A stretch of 34,465 nucleotides of DNA, from NCBI GenBank assembly GCA_947564835.1, contig CANOET010000012.1:1-34465 (forward strand). The letters run 5' to 3'. The notes under the pieces are model-generated. The model saw only the letters and a program-made list of their open reading frames with translations, was not told where the DNA came from and searched no databases. This document shows positions 24,372 to 31,804 of this stretch, piece after piece; position 1 is the first letter of the stretch; each line of letters starts with the position of its first letter. The position numbers and the translations under genes were made by a program. Source of the DNA: an uncultured Eubacterium sp. GTDB taxonomy: Bacteria > Bacillota > Clostridia > Lachnospirales > Lachnospiraceae.

Positions 24372-24563
24372 TTACGCATAAACGTCAATGTTTCCACCTA
24401 CGGCAGGGTTGACAGAATGCTCCATAGCCTTGATCATATCTGCTCCCATTTCCTGCGTCAGATCCAGCTGCTTGCTCAGCATAGCAACCGAAATATCACT
24501 TGGAACCGAAGACGCAGCCGGCATCTGCGCAAGGGCGATATCCGCCAAAGATCCAATTTGCAT
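24372..24563 (-). CDS. YjfB family putative motility protein
   Basis: A 63-residue protein beginning MQIGSLADIALAQMPAASS, then SVAMLSKQLDLTQEMGADMIKAMEHSVNP, ending NIDVYA. This pattern matches the small YjfB family, seen in Firmicutes and described as putative motility proteins; the function is unclear. The ATG at 24563 follows an AAGGAGG site. The open frame extends 32 codons upstream but those residues are not homologous. The promoter at 24598-24626 is of sigma-A type, not the flagellar sigma-D type. Confidence 0.85.
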   Translation of the reverse strand: MQIGSLADIALAQMPAASSVPSDISVAMLSKQLDLTQEMGADMIKAMEHSVNPAVGGNIDVYA

Positions 24564-24597
24564 ATTAAAACCTCCTTCTATTATGTATTTCCATTCT

Positions 24598-24626
24598 ATT
24601 ATAACGTTGTATTTTAAAAAATGCAA
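24598..24626 (-). promoter_or_regulatory. sigma-A promoter of yjfB
   Basis: Reverse strand: TTGCAT (24621-24626), a 17-nt spacer, TATAAT (24598-24603), about 35 bp before the yjfB ATG. It lies just past the stop codon of the PIN-domain gene. Confidence 0.75.
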
Positions 24627-24645
24627 TCCGCAGTTACTGGTTCCC

Positions 24646-25299
24646 TTACAACTCATCACACGCTTTCATCCTATTATAAATCTCCAGCCCCTGCTTCCTT
24701 CCAAACAAATGCAGGCTGCTAAGGTAAATGATTTTTGAGGTCTTTTCTTTCCCTTCAATCAGATTCTGGATCTGATCCATATGCGGTTCATACTCTGTTC
24801 CTACAAACAGCTTCTCCAACACTGCCCGTATCCGCATTTTTTCCGCATAAGCCGTATAATATCCGCCAATCGAAAGCATTTCCCGCTGCCGCCGCAAATA
24901 TTTCGTCCGCTCATTATCCTCATTGCCGCCCACAATCCCTTCTTCTATATTCGATGCCAGGCAGATCATCCGTCTGCGCGCAGATCTTTTTGCCCAATAA
25001 TCACGGACCGCCCCAAACCCGCCGTCATTGCTGACGATCACGGACCTGCCCTCATAACCGGCCCCGATCAGCTCGCCCAGCCTGGATGCAATATAAAAAT
25101 CCAGCGCATTTTTACCGGTTTTACATAACTTGCACACCTCAAACCTGCAGCCCGACGATGAAATATGCTCCAGGCTCCTTCTCTCGGCATTCTTCTTATT
25201 ATCGCTGTAAAAAACAATCATATGGTCCTGCCCGTCCAGATATTCACAGCCGCGCAGCCCTTCTTTTCCCACATTTTCATAATCCACTAAAAACAACAT
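24646..25299 (-). CDS. PIN-like/NYN-type putative nuclease
   Basis: A 217-residue protein starting MLFLVDYENVGKEGL. The VDYEN acid cluster, GKNALDFYIASRLGELIGAG, and VIVSNDGGFGAVRDYW form the acidic triad of a PIN/NYN-type RNase domain (about 1-125). The C-terminal half (about 130-217) is helical and not recognised. RNA cleavage is inferred from the fold. GGAGGAGG precedes the ATG. It is 63 bp after an XRE regulator on the same strand, a possible two-gene unit, though it does not look like a VapC-type toxin (length too great). Confidence 0.75.
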   Translation of the reverse strand: MLFLVDYENVGKEGLRGCEYLDGQDHMIVFYSDNKKNAERRSLEHISSSGCRFEVCKLCKTGKNALDFYIASRLGELIGAGYEGRSVIVSNDGGFGAVRDYWAKRSARRRMICLASNIEEGIVGGNEDNERTKYLRRQREMLSIGGYYTAYAEKMRIRAVLEKLFVGTEYEPHMDQIQNLIEGKEKTSKIIYLSSLHLFGRKQGLEIYNRMKACDEL

Positions 25300-25362
25300 A
25301 GAACCTCCTCCATTGACGACTGTGCCATACTGTGCAGATCATAACACAAAACGGAAGTTTTG

Positions 25363-25671
25363 TCATTCAGTTTGTAATAGAATATGGCTGCGCAATGCCC
25401 GCACCAGTATCCCGAAATATCTAATTTCTTCTTCATCCATTCCGCTAAGGTCCACACTTTTGCCATGATCCATGCCAAGCAGCTCGTCCGCGCTTACATG
25501 CAGCTCGGCGGTTATCCGTACCAAAATCAGCAGGCGCGGATACCGGCCTGTCTTCTCATACATGGCCAACGTCGCTTTCTTGGTCCTGATTCTGCCCGCC
25601 AACTGTTTTTGCGACAGCCCTGCCTGCTCCCGTTTTTCCTTTAGTCTTTGTCCAAACGATAAATCACTCAT
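25363..25671 (-). CDS. XRE-family helix-turn-helix regulator
   Basis: A 102-residue DNA-binding protein. The HTH (about 6-62) reads FGQRLKEKREQAGLSQKQLA, then a second half with TLAMYEKTGRYP and a domain-closing SADELLGMD. The C-terminal 40 residues are acidic and then hydrophobic, with no partner domain. AGAGG lies 8 nt before the ATG. The palindrome-like TTCCTAAATTAAGGAA at 25698-25713 sits just upstream and could be an autoregulatory operator. The downstream PIN protein may be its target or partner. Confidence 0.85.
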   Translation of the reverse strand: MSDLSFGQRLKEKREQAGLSQKQLAGRIRTKKATLAMYEKTGRYPRLLILVRITAELHVSADELLGMDHGKSVDLSGMDEEEIRYFGILVRALRSHILLQTE

Positions 25672-25697
25672 CTTATTTTCCTCTTTTGTATGTCATT

Positions 25698-25713
25698 TTC
25701 CTAAATTAAGGAA
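25698..25713. promoter_or_regulatory. imperfect palindrome upstream of the XRE gene, possible operator
   Basis: TTCCTAAATTAAGGAA, 27 bp before the XRE start codon. Arms TTCCT and AGGAA are perfect. Autoregulation is inferred. Confidence 0.3.
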
Positions 25714-25716
25714 GCT

Positions 25717-25925
25717 TCACCCTTCATATTCACTTAAATATCCGCCATCAATCAGCACCTCCTGCCCCCGGAAAGCAAATCCGTAAGCTGCTTATTGAAA
25801 AATTTTTAGACGGGGCTGCTTTTCCGTTGTTGGGAACAGCTAGTACTGCGTACGCGATCTCTTCCGCAGCATCGTCCTGTCCGTATCAAAGCCGGTAAAC
25901 GCAGCCCCGGCAAAATATTCCCACT
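25717..25925 (-). pseudogene. relic of a short-chain dehydrogenase C-terminal region
   Basis: On the reverse strand, 25814-25870 reads AEEIAYAVLAVPNNGKA, and in another frame 25717-25785 reads FRGQEVLIDGGYLSEYEG then stop. Together they resemble the end of short-chain dehydrogenases, where an E-E-I-A-x-A-V segment precedes a G-Q-x-L-x-x-D-G-G terminus, but the frames are shifted and the N-terminal two thirds are absent. 25872-25925 is open but unrecognised. Decay or deletion is likely; the assignment rests on short matches. Confidence 0.35.
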
Positions 25926-26006
25926 ACTCAGCCGTCATCTGATTCTCATAATTACGGCGTATGTATTCAGCTACTGAAACAAGGAACCCTGGCGGCATTT
26001 CGGCTG

Positions 26007-26204
26007 TCAGGAATTTTTCAATTTTGGCAGGTTATAATTTTCTCTCTCAATCATACCATATTTCTGCTTCACCTGTGCAATATATAAACTGCTGACCTTT
26101 AATCCCATATGTTCCAGTACATAATCCTTAATCTCCTCATAGGTTGCTTTGCCCTCCGCAGCCGTCAAATCAAGCTCGCTCATTTCCAAATCCACTTCTA
26201 TATT
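26007..26204 (-). pseudogene. in-frame rlmD C-terminal extension separated by a TAG codon
   Basis: Directly after the rlmD stop (TAG, 26205-26207) the same frame continues N-I-E-V-D-L-E-M-S-E-L-D-L-T-A and reaches KVSSLYIAQVKQKYGMIERENY before a TGA at 26007-26009. Past the TGA the frame reads QPKC and then breaks down. Many Lachnospiraceae RlmD proteins, as I recall, carry this extension uninterrupted, ending in a Q-P-x-C-P-P-E-K-E segment. Both stops are one C-to-T change from a sense codon (CAG to TAG, CGA to TGA). It could also be translated on its own from 26195, though no ribosome site is evident. Confidence 0.6.
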
Positions 26205-27617
26205 CTATTTTGCATGAAGTTTTGAAAGCAACACGATACTTTCCACATGATACACTCCCGGAAATAAATCCACACAGCACGCCCGCATGACCCGGTACCC
26301 CTTCTCCTGGATCATTTCCAGATCCCGCACCAGGCTCGTAGGCTTACACGAAATATATACCATCGTCTCCACCCCATACCCAAGAATCCGCTCCAGCGCC
26401 TTTGGATGCACCCCCTCCCGCGGCGGATCCAGAATTATGATATCTGGTTTTTCTTCTGTCGTATCTATCGTATCCAGCACCTTGAGTACGTCCCCAGCCA
26501 AAAATGTACAATTGTTCAGTCCGTTCCTCTGTGCATTCTCCCGTGCGGCCAGCACTGCCTCTTCCACGATCTCGACGCCAATCACCCTGCGCGCTGCAGG
26601 CGCCATCATCTGTGCGATTGTCCCTGTTCCGGAATAAAGGTCATAAACTACCCCGTCTGCTCCGCTTTGCGTGCTTCCGATATAATCCCGCACCGTTTCG
26701 TACAGCACCTCAGCCCCCAGCGAATTTGTCTGAAAAAATGAAAATACGGAAATCTTAAATCTCAGCCCCAGCAACTCCTCGTGTATATAGTCTTTTCCAT
26801 ATAAGGTCTGCGTCCCTTCATTGATGACCGCATCCGCCACGCGGTCGTTTTTAATATGCACAATCCCTGCGATCTTCCCCTGCAGCTTTAGCCCCAGCAG
26901 CAGGTCCCGGAATCCATCCAGCAATACTGCCTCTTCTTTCCTGCCGCAGCTTTGTGTCGTCGTCACAAGGCCGACCAGGATTTCGCCTGTTTTTGCGGCT
27001 TTGCGCACCAGGAGATGGCGCAGATATCCGATATGGGAGTTCTTTTTAAAATAACTGACCTCTTCCCTGGAAAAGTAATCCAGTGTTTCTTTTAAAATCC
27101 GGTTGTAATCATCGTCTGTAATCCGGCACTGGTCCACTGTAACAATATCATAAAAGCTTCCTCTTTTATGCATTCCCAGTGCCAGCGGTCCGTCCTTATA
27201 TGCGTCGCCGAAGGAAAACTCCATTTTATTGCGGTATTCAAACTGGACCGGGCTGGCCTTGATCCCTTCGAACCAGCCGCTGCCGTCCGCTATTACAGCC
27301 CCAGTCAGCAATTCCTTGATCTGTTCTTCTTTTAAATGAAGCTGCTGCGGGTATGCCAGGTTCTGATAGGTACATCCGCCGCAAGCGCCAAAGTGTACAC
27401 AGGCGGCTTCCGCCTGCTCCAGCGGAGATTTTTCCAATAGTTCTAAAATCTGCCCTTCACATTTGCCCTTTCTTTTTTTCTGCACACGGAAACGTACTCT
27501 CTGCCCTGGTATTCCGTTTTTCACAATCACTTTTTCGCCTTCTTCTGTTTCCACCATCCCCTTATTCGGAAACTCCGCCTTTTTGATGATTCCTTCCCTG
27601 ATTTCTCCCTTTTTCAT
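26205..27617 (-). CDS. rlmD: 23S rRNA (uracil-C5)-methyltransferase RlmD/RumA type
   Basis: A 470-residue SAM enzyme that makes 5-methyluridine in 23S rRNA (U1939; Firmicute enzymes may also modify U747). An N-terminal TRAM domain (about 1-60) and an Fe-S site (CVHFGACGGCTYQNL) precede the catalytic domain, with VYDLYSGTGTIAQMM (SAM motif), IILDPPREG, and the catalytic cysteine region VYISCKPTSLVRDLEMI. The length matches the family; the Lachnospiraceae-type C-terminal extension is cut off by a TAG codon (see 26007-26204). GGAGG precedes the ATG. Confidence 0.95.
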   Translation of the reverse strand: MKKGEIREGIIKKAEFPNKGMVETEEGEKVIVKNGIPGQRVRFRVQKKRKGKCEGQILELLEKSPLEQAEAACVHFGACGGCTYQNLAYPQQLHLKEEQIKELLTGAVIADGSGWFEGIKASPVQFEYRNKMEFSFGDAYKDGPLALGMHKRGSFYDIVTVDQCRITDDDYNRILKETLDYFSREEVSYFKKNSHIGYLRHLLVRKAAKTGEILVGLVTTTQSCGRKEEAVLLDGFRDLLLGLKLQGKIAGIVHIKNDRVADAVINEGTQTLYGKDYIHEELLGLRFKISVFSFFQTNSLGAEVLYETVRDYIGSTQSGADGVVYDLYSGTGTIAQMMAPAARRVIGVEIVEEAVLAARENAQRNGLNNCTFLAGDVLKVLDTIDTTEEKPDIIILDPPREGVHPKALERILGYGVETMVYISCKPTSLVRDLEMIQEKGYRVMRACCVDLFPGVYHVESIVLLSKLHAK

Positions 27618-27662
27618 CTTGCTTTTCCTCCTTTTTCACCTTGCTGTGCGCATCCTGTATGC

Positions 27663-27698
27663 AAAAAAAACTGGCTGGAAATCTCTTTCCTGCCAGTT
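27663..27698 (-). terminator. terminator downstream of the acidic-tail membrane protein gene
   Basis: A hairpin with arms AACTGGCAGGAAA and TTTCCAGCCAGTT (minus-strand reading) followed by a T-run of 8. It lies about 70 bp after the small membrane gene and 46 bp before rlmD. Confidence 0.85.
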
Positions 27699-27765
27699 CC
27701 CCGTACGCGGCGCCATCAGACCGGTCAGCGATGTCCTGCTGCTCCGATCTTTGGTAGCCCTGTTT

Positions 27766-28101
27766 TTACTCTTCTTCTGTCATATCATCAGTAATCGTAT
27801 CATCAGATTCTGCCGCTTTTGTTTCTTCTGCAGACTCTTCGTCTTTTTCTTCTTCATCTTCAAAGAAATCGTCGTCAAAGTCGTCATCGAAATCGTCTTC
27901 AAAATCTTCCAGATAATCCGGTGCAAAGAAACGGTAAATGCCATAAATAGCTGCCGCCGCTACGACTGCGATGCCAAGCACTGCAAAGATCCATACCGCT
28001 TTGCTTTTCTTCTTCTCCGCCTGGTCTTCCTTTCTCAGAAGGTCGCCTACCTTTGCTACATTCTCAGACAATAATCCATGCAATTCATCCAATCGATTCA
28101 T
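27766..28101 (-). CDS. small single-pass membrane protein with acidic tail
   Basis: A 111-residue protein of unknown function. A helical N-terminal part (1-30, MNRLDELHGLLSENVAKVG), a KKK cluster, one membrane helix (about 36-56), then a strongly acidic C-terminal tail (about 62-111) with repeated DDDFDD and EEE runs. The basic cluster before the helix predicts the acidic tail outside. No family was recognised. It may be a partner in an envelope complex. AAGGAG lies a few nt before the ATG. It stands between pcrA and rlmD with its own promoter and terminator. Confidence 0.75.
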   Translation of the reverse strand: MNRLDELHGLLSENVAKVGDLLRKEDQAEKKKSKAVWIFAVLGIAVVAAAAIYGIYRFFAPDYLEDFEDDFDDDFDDDFFEDEEEKDEESAEETKAAESDDTITDDMTEEE

Positions 28102-28162
28102 GTTTGTTCTCCTTTCCGCTCTATTTGTTCATGCAGGAAATGCATTTCAATTAATCTGTTTC

Positions 28163-28171
28163 ATTATAACA
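28163..28171 (-). promoter_or_regulatory. extended -10 promoter of the acidic-tail membrane protein gene
   Basis: Reverse strand: TGTTATAAT, an extended -10 with a perfect TATAAT. No good -35 box was found at normal spacing. It lies about 60 bp before the ATG at 28101. Confidence 0.5.
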
Positions 28172-28273
28172 CATATCTTACCCGAATAGCGAGAAAAAAT
28201 TTAATTTTATTGTTTTTTTATAAATGCGATCCTGAAAATTTTCAATTACACCAGATATTACATAAAATATCGC

Positions 28274-28345
28274 CTTTTCAGATCCTCTTTCGCTTTGCAA
28301 ATACACATGCATCTGTCTTTTCAGATCTTCTTTAACTTTGCAAAT
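28274..28345. repeat. 29-bp direct repeat of the pcrA 3' end
   Basis: Copy 1 (28274-28302) and copy 2 (28317-28345) agree in 26 of 29 positions. Copy 2 includes the pcrA stop codon and the last codons (FAKLKKI). Copy 1, just past the stop, reads FAKRKRI plus a stop. This looks like a tandem duplication of the gene end followed by drift. Confidence 0.7.
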
Positions 28346-30678
28346 GCCGCAAACATCTTTTTGACGCCTGCCTTCGGAAACCGGACCGTTACTTCATAAT
28401 CCCGCCCGCCGGAAACAATCCTTTCCACGATACCCTCTCCGAATTTCTGGTGCAATACAAGATCGCCGGCTCCGTAACCCAGTTTTTTTCTTGCCAGGTC
28501 ATCCCCGTCAGACGCGCCGCCGGCAGATACGCCCTCTGCGGCCTTATGCTCCCATACGCTGTCTGCCCGCAGGGAATCCGGTTCCCGGTTGTCCTGCAAG
28601 CCTGTATGCGATGTGCTGCCGCTTTGCAGATCTGCGCTGTTCAGATCGGACATCCGCCCGGAATACTGCAGCGCCGCTGGTTTTGCACGGAATAGTTCTC
28701 TGGCCTGTGCAAACGCATCCGGCTTTTGCTCTGCCTGTGCGCGCCGCCGCGGCTCCTTTTTGTCCAGCAGCTCTTGCGGAATCTCCCGGACGAACCGCGA
28801 TACCCCGTTATACTGCAGCTGCCCATGCACCATGCGCTGCCTGGCACACGTAATCGACAAATGCTTCATGGCCCTTGTAATGCCCACATAGGCCAGGCGC
28901 CGTTCTTCTTCAATCTCTTCCAGCGCATGGTCGCTGGTAATCGACATATAGCTTGGAAATAAACCGTCTTCCAGCCCCGTCAGATAGACCTGCGGAAATT
29001 CCAGCCCTTTCGCACTATGTAATGTCATCAAAACCACACGGTCAACGTCGTCATCCAAACTGTCAATATCGGCGACTAACGCCACCTCCTCCAAAAATCC
29101 GGAAAGCGTCGGCTCCGCTTCGTTCTCCTCATAGGTCAGCACCTTGCCCTGCAGCTCTTCGATATTTTCAATCCTTCCAAGCGCTTCCTCCGTGCCTTCC
29201 GCCTTCAGCTCTTCCACATAGCGGGTCGTGTCAATAATTTCCTGCAGCAGGTCCGATACCGGGATCAGATCCGCTTTAGACCGCATTGCCTGGATAAAGG
29301 TTACAAACGGCTCTATTTTCGCCGCGGCCCTTCCAAGCGAAGGAATCTCAGACGCCGCCCGCAGCGCCTGGTAAAAACTGATCTCATGCTCATTGGCGTA
29401 TGCCTGCACTTTTGCCAGCGTCGACAGCCCGATGCCCCGCTTGGGCACATTGATAATCCTGCGCACAGCCAGATCATCCCGCGCATTATCAACCGTCTTT
29501 AAATACGACAGCAGATCCTTGATTTCTTTCCGTGCATAAAAGTTCACACCGCCAACCATTTTATAAGGGATATTAGACAGAATAAAACGCTCTTCAAACA
29601 GGCGTGACTGCGCGTTGGTACGGTACAGCACCGCACAGTCCTGATAACGCACCCCTTTTTCCCGCAGCTTTTTCTGAATATCCGACGCGACAAAATCTGC
29701 TTCGTCGCCGCCTGTCTCAAACTGCCGGAACCAGACTTTATCCCCAGCATCATTCTGCGTCCAGAGCGCTTTTTCCTTGCGCCCGCAATTATTAGCAATC
29801 ACCGCATTGGCTGCATCCAGGATATTCTGCGTCGAACGGTAGTTCTGCTCCAGCTTAATCACAACCGCATTCGGAAAATAATGCTCAAAATTCAAAATAT
29901 TCTGAATATTGGCCCCCCGGAACCTGTAAATCGACTGATCATCATCCCCGACCACACACAAGTTCTCATATTTGGAAGCCAGCAGCCGGATCAGGTTAAA
30001 CTGCGCCGTATTTGTATCCTGATACTCATCCACCATAATATAATGCAGCCGTTCCTGATAATAATCCAGCACTTCCCGGTCGGCCAGAAACAGCTCCACC
30101 GTCTTCATAATCAGGTCGTCAAAATCCAGCGCATTATTTTTATGCAGCATCTGCTGGTACTCCGTATACACCTGTGCGATTTTCTGCCTCTCATAATCCC
30201 CCACAGCATCCGCCTGGTAGATATCCGGCCCGATCAGCTCATCTTTGGCATGCGAGATCTTATTCAAAAAAAACTTTTCTTTATAAAGCTTCGTATCGAT
30301 CTCAAGACGTTTACAAATATCTTTCATCAGCTGCTTCTGGTCATCCGCATCATAAATCGTAAAATTCGTATCAAACCCGATCCGGTTAATAAATCGCCGC
30401 AAAATCCGCACACAAGCAGAATGGAACGTAGACACCCAGATACTTTCAGACCCATACCCGACAAGATCGTCAATCCGCTCCCGCATTTCCCCTGCTGCTT
30501 TATTTGTAAACGTAATCGCCATAATATGATAAGGATTAACACCCTTTTCTTCTATTAAATATGCCGCACGATGCGTCAGCACCCTCGTCTTGCCGGAACC
30601 AGCACCCGCCAGCACCAGCACCGGGCCTTCCGTCTGAACGACCGCCTGCATCTGCATTTCATTCATATTTTCATACAT
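28321..30678 (-). CDS. pcrA: ATP-dependent DNA helicase PcrA (UvrD family)
   Basis: A 785-residue superfamily 1 3'-to-5' helicase for repair and rolling-circle replication. Motifs: Walker A AGAGSGKTRVLTHR (near residue 26), VDEYQDTNTAQ (Walker B), DDDQSIYRFRGA, LEQNYRST, LMTLHSAKGLEF and YVGITRA. The C terminus (KLGYGAGDLVLHQKFGEGIVERI) is the PcrA Tudor-like RNA polymerase-binding domain; a variable linker precedes it. The start at 30678 (MYENMNEMQ) is chosen from homology, with AAGGGA upstream; the open frame extends 15 codons more. Transcribed alone. Confidence 0.96.
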   Translation of the reverse strand: MYENMNEMQMQAVVQTEGPVLVLAGAGSGKTRVLTHRAAYLIEEKGVNPYHIMAITFTNKAAGEMRERIDDLVGYGSESIWVSTFHSACVRILRRFINRIGFDTNFTIYDADDQKQLMKDICKRLEIDTKLYKEKFFLNKISHAKDELIGPDIYQADAVGDYERQKIAQVYTEYQQMLHKNNALDFDDLIMKTVELFLADREVLDYYQERLHYIMVDEYQDTNTAQFNLIRLLASKYENLCVVGDDDQSIYRFRGANIQNILNFEHYFPNAVVIKLEQNYRSTQNILDAANAVIANNCGRKEKALWTQNDAGDKVWFRQFETGGDEADFVASDIQKKLREKGVRYQDCAVLYRTNAQSRLFEERFILSNIPYKMVGGVNFYARKEIKDLLSYLKTVDNARDDLAVRRIINVPKRGIGLSTLAKVQAYANEHEISFYQALRAASEIPSLGRAAAKIEPFVTFIQAMRSKADLIPVSDLLQEIIDTTRYVEELKAEGTEEALGRIENIEELQGKVLTYEENEAEPTLSGFLEEVALVADIDSLDDDVDRVVLMTLHSAKGLEFPQVYLTGLEDGLFPSYMSITSDHALEEIEEERRLAYVGITRAMKHLSITCARQRMVHGQLQYNGVSRFVREIPQELLDKKEPRRRAQAEQKPDAFAQARELFRAKPAALQYSGRMSDLNSADLQSGSTSHTGLQDNREPDSLRADSVWEHKAAEGVSAGGASDGDDLARKKLGYGAGDLVLHQKFGEGIVERIVSGGRDYEVTVRFPKAGVKKMFAAFAKLKKI

Positions 30679-30747
30679 AAAGCAGATTCCCTTCCTTCTT
30701 TTTCCTTCCACAACAGGGAACAACGGTTCTGCCTGATGGTTATCTGC

Positions 30748-30776
30748 ATTGTAACTTTATTTTGATACTTTGTCAA
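30748..30776 (-). promoter_or_regulatory. sigma-A promoter of pcrA
   Basis: Reverse strand: TTGACA (30771-30776), a 17-nt spacer, TACAAT (30748-30753), about 70 bp before the ATG. No obvious SOS box (CGAACN4GTTCG) overlaps it. Confidence 0.75.
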
Positions 30777-30824
30777 CGGAAAATTCGCCTTGGGGATATG
30801 GCCTCCCGATTTCAAGAAAATCAT

Positions 30825-30853
30825 TTGCAGCCCCAACCGCTATGTGCTATAAT
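30825..30853 (+). promoter_or_regulatory. sigma-A promoter of the bacteriohemerythrin gene
   Basis: TTGCAG (30825-30830), a 17-nt spacer, TATAAT (30848-30853) with an extended TG upstream. It is about 40 bp before the ATG. The gene is divergent from pcrA. Confidence 0.75.
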
Positions 30854-30892
30854 ATCGCGATAAGGATTCATATTTAAGGGAGGTTAAAGACC

Positions 30893-31717
30893 ATGTTTCA
30901 ATTTACAGAAGACTGTATGATAGGAATGCCGCAAATCGATGAAGAGCACCGGCGCCTGTTTGAGATTATGAACCGCGGCATGGAGATTGCACGCAGCGAC
31001 TATTCCGGCGACCGCTATGAACTGATCAAGGATCTGCTGGATGAGCTGGATGACTATGCAGAGCAGCATTTTTCCCATGAGGAAAGCTATATGGAGCAGA
31101 TCCGGGACCCGGAACTGATTCTGCAGCGGAACCAGCATATGATCTTCCGGGACAAAATCCGCCAGTGGGGATTTGCGGATATTGATCATGTGGATCAGCA
31201 AAAGCAGCTGTTAGCGGAGCTGATGGAGTACCTTGCCCGCTGGCTGTACCATCATATTATATCCAGCGATTCCATGATCGGCAAGCTGCCGAAGCTGGAA
31301 GAATGGATGGTGAAAGAAAATCCGTGTGAATTTCTGGATGAATACCGTACTGGTATCTCATTCGTTGATGAAGAACATCAGGAATTGTTCCGTATTACAG
31401 ATAAAGCCAATAAATGCCTGCATCAGGATTTTTCTTTTGGGGATGGCTATGATGAAATACTGGATATTCTGGATGAGCTGAAAAATTATACGCAGCGTCA
31501 TTTTAAGGACGAAGAAGAATATATGGAACGCATTCATTATGACGGGCTTGCGGCACAGCGCAGAGCGCATGAGTCGTTTATTGCCCGTTTTGAAAATATT
31601 GATATGGATGCTGTGGACGGCGACCCGAAGGTGTATCTGGAAAGCCTGATTGAATTTTTATTAGGCTGGCTGATCAACCATATCCTTTATACGGATAAGA
31701 AGATTCCGCTGGAATAA
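30893..31717 (+). CDS. tandem two-domain bacteriohemerythrin
   Basis: A 274-residue protein made of two hemerythrin four-helix bundles (about 1-135 and 145-274), which normally bind O2 at a di-iron site. Ligands visible in domain 1: H19, H59, E63, H82, H121, D126; in domain 2: H162, H203, E207, H226, H263, D268. In both, the first His of the usual HxxxH pair is Gln (Q78 and Q222), so only six of seven ligands are present. Single-domain proteins are the norm, so this is a duplication. An oxygen-sensing or detoxifying role in an anaerobe is inferred. The ATG follows GGGAGG. Confidence 0.9.
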   Translation: MFQFTEDCMIGMPQIDEEHRRLFEIMNRGMEIARSDYSGDRYELIKDLLDELDDYAEQHFSHEESYMEQIRDPELILQRNQHMIFRDKIRQWGFADIDHVDQQKQLLAELMEYLARWLYHHIISSDSMIGKLPKLEEWMVKENPCEFLDEYRTGISFVDEEHQELFRITDKANKCLHQDFSFGDGYDEILDILDELKNYTQRHFKDEEEYMERIHYDGLAAQRRAHESFIARFENIDMDAVDGDPKVYLESLIEFLLGWLINHILYTDKKIPLE

Positions 31718-31804
31718 AGAGACAGCGCACAGGGCTTTTACAGCCTGTTGTATGGACGTTCGTACAATCTTCGTAATATTAGGAGAAGTTCAGGAGAAAA
31801 AATT

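Noticed and set aside
24646-25671. Classical toxin-antitoxin locus
   Set aside because: The PIN-type protein (217 residues) is longer than VapC toxins, and the XRE protein is not a recognised antitoxin. Kept as a possible pair only.
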